A stretch of 64,000 nucleotides of DNA from NCBI RefSeq assembly GCF_004403945.1, contig NZ_SOHM01000036.1, forward strand, positions 62,001 through 126,000, written 5' to 3'. The notes under the pieces are model-generated. The model saw only the letters and a program-made list of their open reading frames with translations, made no database searches and was not told where the DNA came from. Position 1 is the stretch's first letter; each line of letters opens with the position of its first letter. Shown here piece by piece: positions 44,796 to 51,242 of this stretch. This stretch comes from Cryobacterium lactosi. Its GTDB lineage: Bacteria; Actinomycetota; Actinomycetes; Actinomycetales; Microbacteriaceae. A program made the translations under genes and the position numbers.

Positions 44796-45782
44796 TTACT
44801 CCCCCACGATTTCGACGAGCATGCCCTGGCTGCGGAGGTCGCGGATCGGCGCGGCATTGCCCGCCGGGCTACCCGGCAGCGCCAGGCGGGTGCGGCCGGC
44901 CTGATTGCCGCCGATGGTCTCGATGGCGGCGCCGAGGATCGACACGTCCAGACCGTAGGTGCGGGCCAGCTGGGCGATCACGGGGCGGTCGGCGGAGCCG
45001 CCGCTGAAGGTGATGTCGATGACGGTGTCGCCCGGCAGCGACGGTACGGCGCCGAGCGGGAAGAGTTCGTGGGCGAGGCGGGACCCGGCGGTGGAGATCA
45101 GCGAGACGATGCGGCCCTGCTCGACGATCCGGCCGCCCTCGATCAGCGCGGCGGAGTCGCAGATGCGCTTGACCACATCCATCTCGTGCGTGATCAGCAG
45201 CACGGTGAGGCCCAGGTCGGTGTTGATCTTCTTGACCAGGTCGAGGATCGACCGGGTGGTTTCGGGGTCGAGGGCGCTGGTGGCCTCGTCGGAGAGCAGC
45301 ACCTTGGGGCTGCCGGCCAGTGCCCGGGCGATGCCCACCCGCTGCTTCTGGCCGCCGGAGAGTTCGGCGGGGTAGGCCCCGGCCTTGTCGGCCAGGCCGA
45401 CCAGGTCGAGGATCTCCAGGGCCCGGCGTCGGCGGGCGTCGCCGTCCACGCCGATGATCTCCAGGCCCAGCTCCACGTTCCCGCGCACCGTGCGGCCCTG
45501 CAACAGGTTGAAGTGTTGGAAGACCATGCCGATCTTGCGGCGGGCCCGACGCAGGTCGGCCGGCGTGAGCGCGGTGAGCTCGTCGCCGTCCACGGTCACC
45601 GTGCCGGTATCCGGCCGTTCGAGCAGGTTGACGGCACGGATGAGGGTGCTCTTGCCTGCGCCGCTCTGCCCGATGACGCCGTAGATCTCGCCCTCGGCCA
45701 CCTCCAGCGAGACATCCTGCAGGGCCGCGGTGACGGTGCCGCCTGAGCGGAATGTCTTGGAGACGTGCTGTACGGAGATCAC
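44796..45782 (-). CDS. metN: Methionine ABC transporter ATP-binding protein (MetN)
   Basis: A 328-residue ATPase. Walker A GQSGAGKST, signature LSGGQKQRVGIARAL, Walker B VLLSDEATSALDP and H-loop ITHEMDVV are intact. The C-terminal NIL domain (about 255-328), which senses methionine and inhibits transport, is present. GTG start at 45782 with AGGACC upstream; long N-terminal extensions read through neighbouring promoter DNA and are not credible. First gene of the operon. Confidence 0.95.
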   Translation of the reverse strand: MISVQHVSKTFRSGGTVTAALQDVSLEVAEGEIYGVIGQSGAGKSTLIRAVNLLERPDTGTVTVDGDELTALTPADLRRARRKIGMVFQHFNLLQGRTVRGNVELGLEIIGVDGDARRRRALEILDLVGLADKAGAYPAELSGGQKQRVGIARALAGSPKVLLSDEATSALDPETTRSILDLVKKINTDLGLTVLLITHEMDVVKRICDSAALIEGGRIVEQGRIVSLISTAGSRLAHELFPLGAVPSLPGDTVIDITFSGGSADRPVIAQLARTYGLDVSILGAAIETIGGNQAGRTRLALPGSPAGNAAPIRDLRSQGMLVEIVGE

Positions 45783-45833
45783 GGGGGTCCTGAGGTTCTG
45801 GCCGAGCTGTGCGAGCGGCGGTGTCGGGCGGCC

Positions 45834-45862
45834 TTCTACCGCAGTCCTTCCGAGTGTGTCAA
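45834..45862 (-). promoter_or_regulatory. Promoter of metNIQ
   Basis: On the minus strand TTGACA (plus 45857-45862), a 17-nt spacer, and GTAGAA (plus 45834-45839). The resulting leader is about 50 nt, too short for a SAM riboswitch. Confidence 0.6.
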
Positions 45863-45956
45863 TCGCAACGCCGTCGGCCAAATCACTGTGACGAAATGCG
45901 TCACCTGACCCCCGGAAGCCACACCGACCCGCTACGAGGGATAACGTTGACTCGTT

Positions 45957-46511
45957 ATGCATAACAAATTGACCCCACACCCCGATCTTCCGATCGACCT
46001 GCCCACGGCCGAACGCCTCGCCAAGGCCGTCGAGCACTACGGCGAGTCCACCGTCGTCGACCACTCCGTCGCCTTGATGCGCGGCAAGAACGCCGGCAAG
46101 GACTTCCTCCTCTATGTGGGCGGCCGGCACGCGCTCGGCATCCTCGAGGGAGCGCCGGCGCTGTACTGGCCCGAGCTGTGGGGCGCCCGCGCCCTGCTGC
46201 ACGTCTGGAACGACTCTGCGGCCCCGTACGTGGTCGTCGGCCTGAACAACGAGGCCTGGCGCATCCGCGAGATGTGCGCGAAGGTCGTCATGCTTCGGAA
46301 GCTCGATGTAGCGCCCAAGCTCGTGAAGGCCACCACCGACGAGGTGCCCCGCGTGCGGGTCGCCGCCCTCAACGCCCTCGCCCTGCAGGGTCGCGAACAG
46401 GACATCCCCACCATCGTGGTTCGCCTGCGCGACCCCGACAAGGATGTGCGCCGCGCCGCCCAGCAGGCCCGCGACGCCATCGCGACCCGGCTCAACCTTC
46501 CCAAGGAGTAA
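45957..46511 (+). CDS. HEAT-repeat domain protein
   Basis: A 184-residue soluble protein. The C-terminal half contains two or three HEAT/PBS-lyase-like repeats (WRIREMCAKVVMLRKLDVAP, VPRVRVAALNALALQGR, DPDKDVRRAAQQARDAIA). These make a protein-binding solenoid. The N-terminal part has no recognised domain. It lies directly upstream of the SGNH hydrolase. The role is unknown. Confidence 0.8.
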   Translation: MHNKLTPHPDLPIDLPTAERLAKAVEHYGESTVVDHSVALMRGKNAGKDFLLYVGGRHALGILEGAPALYWPELWGARALLHVWNDSAAPYVVVGLNNEAWRIREMCAKVVMLRKLDVAPKLVKATTDEVPRVRVAALNALALQGREQDIPTIVVRLRDPDKDVRRAAQQARDAIATRLNLPKE

Positions 46512-46580
46512 CCCACGAACGCCATCGCCGCTTCGCACCAGGACACCCCGCACCGGAGCACGCAGCCGTACCGCCGCTTT

Positions 46581-47327
46581 GTGGCGATCGGCGACAGCTT
46601 CACCGAGGGCGTCGGTGACGACCTGCCCGACGGCCAGGTGCGCGGCTGGGCCGACCTTGTCGCGCTCGGGCTGGCCGCGGCGGCCCCCGAGCCGGTCTCG
46701 TACGCGAACCTCGCCATCCGCGGCAAGCTGCTCGGCCCGATCGTGAACGACCAGCTGGAGCCGGCGCTGGCGCTGAAGCCCGACCTGCTCACCGTCTGCG
46801 GTGGCGGCAACGACATGATGCGCCCCCGGGTGGAGATCTCCTACGTCGTCGACCTGCTCGACAGGGTCGTCGATCGGGCGGTGGCCGACGGCATCCACGT
46901 TGTGGTGCTCAGCGGCGGCAATCCGTCCAGGCACCTGCCGTTGGGTTCGTTGATGCAGAAGCGCGGCGACAGGCTCGCCGAGGCCGCCAGGGACACCTTC
47001 GGCAAGCCCGGCGTTACCCTGGTGGACAACTGGATCGACACCGAGCTGATGAACAGCCGGTTCTGGTCGGCCGACAAGCTGCACCTGAACGCCTGCGGGC
47101 ACACCCGCGTGGCGATCAACGTGCTCAAGGCCCTCGATGTGCCGATTCCGGCCGGCTGGGGACAGGGACAGGCGGGCGAAGCACCGCCCAGGGAACGCAT
47201 CCAGGACACCGCCGCCTACTATGCCGCCTACGTGTTGCCGTGGATCGGCCGCCGGCTCACCGGCCGGTCGTCCGGCGACGGACGGCCGCCCAAGCGCCCC
47301 GAACTCACCGTCGTCGAGACACCGTAG
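46581..47327 (+). CDS. SGNH/GDSL-type hydrolase (start uncertain)
   Basis: A 248-residue esterase/lipase-type enzyme. The nucleophile Ser is in AIGDSFTEG, the oxyanion Asn in CGGGNDMM, and the catalytic Asp/His in DKLHLNACGH. With the GTG at 46581 the protein begins inside the first beta-strand. The same open frame extends back to 46515, where an ACG codon lies 8 nt after AAGGAG, exactly where an ATG would be expected; that form would have 270 residues. So the natural start may be ACG (46515) or have been lost by mutation. Cytoplasmic, no signal peptide. Confidence 0.85.
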   Translation: MAIGDSFTEGVGDDLPDGQVRGWADLVALGLAAAAPEPVSYANLAIRGKLLGPIVNDQLEPALALKPDLLTVCGGGNDMMRPRVEISYVVDLLDRVVDRAVADGIHVVVLSGGNPSRHLPLGSLMQKRGDRLAEAARDTFGKPGVTLVDNWIDTELMNSRFWSADKLHLNACGHTRVAINVLKALDVPIPAGWGQGQAGEAPPRERIQDTAAYYAAYVLPWIGRRLTGRSSGDGRPPKRPELTVVETP

Positions 47328-47351
47328 CCGCACGTCGGCCCGGCGGTTCTC

Positions 47352-48056
47352 TCAGCGTGTCGCCGCGACCTGCCCGGCGAGGTAGCCGCCGAATCCGCCC
47401 GGCACCCGGCCGCGCAGCCGACCGGAGGTGAGCACCGGGATGAGCGCGGTGCGGCACTCGCGAGCGCCGATGCGGCGAAGCGCCGCCACCAACAGCACGT
47501 CCTCGTCTGAGTCCACGTCGCTGAACCCGTTCGCCTGCAAGTAACGGTCGGCGCGCACGCCCAGGTTGGCGCCGTGCACGTGCGGATGCCCGTCGACCAG
47601 GGTGTGCGAGTCGTGCCAGCGGGCCCGCTCCGGCACCGCAAGCTCCTCGTCGGGCAGCACGGTGCCGAGCACCAGCTCGGTGCCCGCCTGGGCCAGGGCC
47701 AGTTGCACCGCCAGCCATCGCCGGGGAACCGCGGAGTCGGCATCCGTCGTCGCCACCCAGGTGCTGCCGTCCGCTCCGGCGGTCAGCAGATGGGCCACGC
47801 CCTCCCGCCGGGCGGATCCCACCGACCCGGCCTCGCTCTCCAGGGCACCGAACTGCGGCCATCGCGCCACGACATCGGCCGAGCCGTCGGTGCAGCGGTC
47901 GAGCACCACGACGACCGACATGGTCGGGGCGTCGGCGCCGAACTCGTCCCGCACGGCCTGCACGGCATCGGCCAGAGCCGCCAGGCACCGCGGCAACCGG
48001 CTCTCCTCGTTGCGGGCCGGTATCACCACGATGAGCCGGTCGATGCGGCGAGTCAC
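47352..48056 (-). CDS. Family 2 glycosyltransferase
   Basis: A 234-residue GT-A enzyme. LIVVIPARNEESRLPRCLAA is the nucleotide-binding start; STWVATTDADSAVPRRWLA includes the metal-binding DAD (DxD) motif. Its start overlaps the PIG-L/methyltransferase gene by 4 nt, so it is the last gene of the three-gene operon. There are no clear membrane segments. The acceptor is unknown. Confidence 0.88.
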   Translation of the reverse strand: MTRRIDRLIVVIPARNEESRLPRCLAALADAVQAVRDEFGADAPTMSVVVVLDRCTDGSADVVARWPQFGALESEAGSVGSARREGVAHLLTAGADGSTWVATTDADSAVPRRWLAVQLALAQAGTELVLGTVLPDEELAVPERARWHDSHTLVDGHPHVHGANLGVRADRYLQANGFSDVDSDEDVLLVAALRRIGARECRTALIPVLTSGRLRGRVPGGFGGYLAGQVAATR

Positions 48057-49522
48057 GGGACCAGCCCTTCCCGCTGGGCCACGGAGGGGGCCGGGCCGTG
48101 CTCGTAGACCTCCAGCACGAAGTCCCTTTCGAGGTGCTGCACGGTGCGTTCAAGTCCGGGTAGGGCGGCGAGCGCCGCGTGCACCTCGTCGCCGCCGAGC
48201 GGGTATTCGCCCACCGGATGCCGCCAGTGGCACGCCACCAGCGTGCCGTTGGGGCGTAGGCTCTGCCGGCAGCGCTCGAGCAGAACGGCCAGGTCTGCCG
48301 GCGAGCAGTAGTAGCCGATCTCGGACAACACCACCAGGTCGAAGGTGCCCGCCGGCCATTCCCCGGGCAGGGCCCGCCGCTCCACCCGCACGCCGGGCAG
48401 GCCGATGAGTCGCTCTCGGGCCACGGTGAGCGCCTGCTCGTTGATGTCGGTGGCGAGCAGGGTGTCTGAGCGGTCGGCGAGGTCCCGGCTGAGCACACCG
48501 ATGGAACAGCCCAGCTCGAGGGCGGCACTGTACCGCGGCAGGGGCAGCGCCGCGAGGGTGAGCGCGCGCTTGCGGGCCTCGTACCACCGGGTCTCAAAGC
48601 CCCAGGGATCCCTCGAGCCGGCGTAGAAGTCGTCGAAGAACCCGGCGGACAGGCTCTGCGGCGCCGCGGCATCCGTCGTGCTCGGCGTGCTGGTCGGCTT
48701 GCTGCCGTGCGAGGCGTCGTCGTGTGGGCCGTGCGCCGGCTCGTCGGCGGCGCCGATGAAGAGCTCCCGGGGTCGTTCGAAATGGGCGGCGAAGCCCGGT
48801 TGCACGATCGCCTCGTCTCCAGGCCGGTCGGACAGCGGTTGCACCTGACTCGTGTGGGCCGCCATCGCGGCGTTCTTGCGTTGCCGCGCCGCCGCGTCCA
48901 GCTCGAGGCTCCACAGCCCCGTGCCGTGCCCGGTGGGCCACACCGGATCCTCGGGCGAGGACCAATGCCACGCCCAGATCGGGTACTCGAGCAGCCTGGC
49001 GCCGGTGCGGGCCGCGACGAGCGCCGCCACCTCGCCCGCGGCCGCGTGGTCGGGATGCCCGTCCAGCCGCCAGGGGGTGACAACCCAGGTGGCGCCGGCG
49101 GTCTCGGCACCGGTCAGCTCCGCCACCTCGGCCGCGAGCGCTTCCTCCAGACTGTTCCGGTGCTGGGACAGGTCGCCGTCGGGCAGGTCGAGCAGGCGCA
49201 CCACCGCCGCCGCCGCCAGCGCTCGCACCGCGTTCACCATCTCCACCCGGCGCACGGCCACCAGATCCGCCGGGGTGAGGGTGGGCGACCGCGGGTGCGA
49301 CGCCTCACCGTTCGTGGCCAGGATCACCGTGATGCCCAGCCCGAGCTGCCCGGCGACCGCGATCAGACCGCCCGCGCCGAGCGACTCGTCATCGGGGTGC
49401 GCGGCCACAACGATCAGACGGCCGCAGTCCGCCAGGGCCAACGGCCGGATGCGGGAAGACCAATCGGCGTCGTGCCACACGTGTTCGCTCGTGCCGCCGC
49501 TGTGATGAGTGAAGGTCACCAT
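48053..49522 (-). CDS. PIG-L deacetylase fused to SAM-dependent methyltransferase
   Basis: A 489-residue fusion. The N-terminal PIG-L/LmbE deacetylase (about 30-245) has the zinc motif VVAAHPDDESLG and the second site LDGHPDHAAAG. After a linker rich in Ser/Thr/Asp, residues 285-480 form a NodS-like methyltransferase with LELGCSIGVLSRDLA and FDLVVLSEIGYY. PIG-L enzymes deacetylate N-acetyl sugars. A fused methyltransferase suggests that a sugar or sugar lipid is deacetylated and then methylated. It overlaps the acyl-CoA dehydrogenase gene by 7 nt and the glycosyltransferase by 4 nt. Confidence 0.9.
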   Translation of the reverse strand: MVTFTHHSGGTSEHVWHDADWSSRIRPLALADCGRLIVVAAHPDDESLGAGGLIAVAGQLGLGITVILATNGEASHPRSPTLTPADLVAVRRVEMVNAVRALAAAAVVRLLDLPDGDLSQHRNSLEEALAAEVAELTGAETAGATWVVTPWRLDGHPDHAAAGEVAALVAARTGARLLEYPIWAWHWSSPEDPVWPTGHGTGLWSLELDAAARQRKNAAMAAHTSQVQPLSDRPGDEAIVQPGFAAHFERPRELFIGAADEPAHGPHDDASHGSKPTSTPSTTDAAAPQSLSAGFFDDFYAGSRDPWGFETRWYEARKRALTLAALPLPRYSAALELGCSIGVLSRDLADRSDTLLATDINEQALTVARERLIGLPGVRVERRALPGEWPAGTFDLVVLSEIGYYCSPADLAVLLERCRQSLRPNGTLVACHWRHPVGEYPLGGDEVHAALAALPGLERTVQHLERDFVLEVYEHGPAPSVAQREGLVP

Positions 49523-50712
49523 GACGGCGCCTCCTCCGCGACCAGGCGACTGCCGAGCGCGGCGTCGTCCCGCTCGGCGTGGTGCTGACGGATATACAGG
49601 CTGAGGTCGGCCACCCGGCGGGAGTGCCGGGCGTCCAGAGCGAGCGGGGCCGGTCCGAGCGCGTGCCCGACCCTGGAGAGCACCTCGTCCACGGTGCGCG
49701 CGACGAGCCCGCGCACCCGGGCAGCCAACAGCGCGCCGGCTTCACCGACGGCCTCGCCCCTGTCGATCGCCCCGGCGGCGTCGAACAGGGCCGCGCCCGC
49801 ACCCACGAGCGCCAGGTCCACCGCGCCCAGGTGGGCCAGCAGGATCTGGTCGGGTTCCCGCCCGCCGGTGGCCGACCGCTGTGCGGCGGCGGTGCGCAGC
49901 TGCCTCGCCACGCCCACGGCGCCGCCGAACCAGCACGCCGCCACCTGGATACCGCCCCAACTGAACCCGGGCCGGGTGAGGTACCACCCGTCGTCTCCGA
50001 CGGGCCGCGCGGCAACACCGGCGAAGTCCACCGGGCCGCTGGTCACCTCGACGAGTCCCGTGGCGAACCAGGCGTCCTCCCGCACCGTGATGCCAGGGTC
50101 GGCCAGGTCAACGGCGAAGAGCCGCCGCCGGGCCGGCTCCACGCCCGCCGTCGTGGTGTGTGCGGTGACCAGGGCGTGGCTGAGCGACCCGGCCAGCGAG
50201 CACCAGGGCTTCCGACCGCTCAGCCTCCAGCCGGCCGGGGTGCTGACGGCGTCGACCCGTTGGCCTGTGCCCTCCGCCGCGAAGACACCCCAGCTGGTCG
50301 AGGCTGGGTTCGTCGGGACGGGGCTGGCGAGGATCGTGCTGGCGGGGACCGTGCCGGCCGGGACAGTGCCGGCCGGGACGGGGCTGGTCAGAAGCGTGTC
50401 GGCCGATCCCTGGGCCTGCTGCAGAATCGCGAGGGCATCCGTGTGCGCCTCGAGCACTCTGGCGGCGGTGAGGTCGGCCGCGGCCACAGTGGCCAGGGCG
50501 TCGAACAGGGTGACGGTGTGGCCGGAGCCGGGCTGCGGCAGGCCGGCGGCCTCGGCCACAGCGAACCGGATGGCCCGCTCTGCGTTGCCGTCCACCGCCC
50601 AGGCCGCCTCGGCGAGGTGCGCCAGCCGCCCGAGATCCTCCGGCCGCCGGGATCCGCGACTCCCGCTCACTCCCCCGACGATGACCGCCGCGGGGCCTGG
50701 CTGTGTCGTCAT
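49516..50712 (-). CDS. Acyl-CoA dehydrogenase-like protein
   Basis: A 398-residue protein of the acyl-CoA dehydrogenase fold. SGRKPWCSLAGSLSHALVT matches the FAD/beta-sheet segment, and GFSWGGIQVAACWFGGAVGV the C-terminal helices. The region around residues 105-135 is a repeat of five-residue units (TVPAG, TVPAS, TILAS, PVPTN) from a 15-bp tandem array. I cannot assign the catalytic Glu with certainty, so the protein may be a diverged family member. The ATG at 50712 has GGGAG upstream; longer forms are unlikely. First gene of the operon. Confidence 0.78.
   Translation of the reverse strand: MTTQPGPAAVIVGGVSGSRGSRRPEDLGRLAHLAEAAWAVDGNAERAIRFAVAEAAGLPQPGSGHTVTLFDALATVAAADLTAARVLEAHTDALAILQQAQGSADTLLTSPVPAGTVPAGTVPASTILASPVPTNPASTSWGVFAAEGTGQRVDAVSTPAGWRLSGRKPWCSLAGSLSHALVTAHTTTAGVEPARRRLFAVDLADPGITVREDAWFATGLVEVTSGPVDFAGVAARPVGDDGWYLTRPGFSWGGIQVAACWFGGAVGVARQLRTAAAQRSATGGREPDQILLAHLGAVDLALVGAGAALFDAAGAIDRGEAVGEAGALLAARVRGLVARTVDEVLSRVGHALGPAPLALDARHSRRVADLSLYIRQHHAERDDAALGSRLVAEEAPSW
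50312..50386 (-). repeat. In-frame 15-bp tandem repeat (5 units) in the acyl-CoA dehydrogenase gene
   Basis: Five 15-bp units such as GCCGGGACAGTGCCG (plus strand) encode consecutive pentads rich in Val, Pro, Ala and Thr. It lies between the N-terminal helical domain and the beta domain. Confidence 0.8.
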
Positions 50713-50859
50713 GGCTCTCCCAAGTTCCGGCGCGGCGGTTGTCCGGCGTCCCCGATGCCGCCATGCGCCTCTCGTGTCTGAATATCCTGCCAAAAAACGC
50801 ACCGCGCGGCGCAGATATCCACGCCCGACTCCTTACGAAGCCGGGAAATCCGGGTTAGT

Positions 50860-50878
50860 ATCCCCCCATACGGGGGTG
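50860..50878. promoter_or_regulatory. CsoR-like inverted repeat
   Basis: CCCCC-ATAC-GGGGG flanked by TAT and TGT resembles the G-tract palindromes bound by copper sensors of the CsoR family. No copper gene or CsoR gene lies nearby, so its role is open. Confidence 0.35.
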
Positions 50879-51103
50879 TTCCCCGAAGTGTGGCCCTGAG
50901 GCACCGTTGATAGGGCCTGACCGAGGTCACACCAGAAGCATCTCCGCATGGGGCGGGCCGTCATCGGGGTGGCCTGCCCCTTCCCCTGCCCGCTGGTGCT
51001 CTGCGCACTGGTGCCGTTGCGCTGAGCGACCGGCCCCGCGCCGGGTGCCGTCCGAGGGCTCCTCGGCGAGCGCGGCATCCGTCCGTGCGACCATTTCGCG
51101 CCG

Positions 51104-51163
51104 GGCGGGGTACGCGCCGGTAGGCGGGTGGCGCGCCACCCGCCTACCGGCGCCTACCCCGCC
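51104..51163. repeat. 60-bp near-perfect palindrome without a loop
   Basis: The core 51114-51153 is a perfect 40-bp palindrome centred on 51133/51134 (GCGCCGGTAGGCGGGTGGCG and its complement). A single mismatch separates it from nine more pairs, giving 29 of 30 paired positions. It is downstream of the GH3 stop. There is no T run. Confidence 0.9.
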
Positions 51164-51242
51164 TACCTCGCGCGGCGCACCACCCACGCGCGGCGCACCC
51201 CCACCGGGCCGGCACCACCCGGCCGGCGCTAGGCCGCCGCCG

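Larger units (their letters stand above)
50713..51242. other. 530-bp gene-free region
   Basis: No credible gene in six frames; one 25-codon ORF (50948-51025) lacks a ribosome site. It holds a CsoR-like palindrome (50860-50878) and a 60-bp near-perfect palindrome (51104-51163), followed by a GC-rich stretch with a repeated CGCGCGGCGCACC. The left end is the promoter region of the acyl-CoA dehydrogenase operon; the right end is the 3' side of the GH3 gene. Confidence 0.55.

Noticed and set aside
43095-45746. 883-codon open frame on the plus strand
   Set aside because: Antisense to metNIQ, whose motifs are all intact; the antisense product has only biased Asp/Glu/Gly/His composition.
45783-45956. 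SAM riboswitch upstream of metN
   Set aside because: The leader after the predicted promoter is about 50 nt and lacks SAM-riboswitch core motifs.
44796-47333. Extended MetN reading frame
   Set aside because: It would pass antisense through the HEAT and SGNH genes; MetN begins at GTG 45782 with a ribosome site and promoter.
50948-51025. 25-codon Cys/Pro-rich ORF near the CsoR-like site
   Set aside because: No ribosome site or promoter geometry and no known counterpart that I recognise; too little evidence for a gene.
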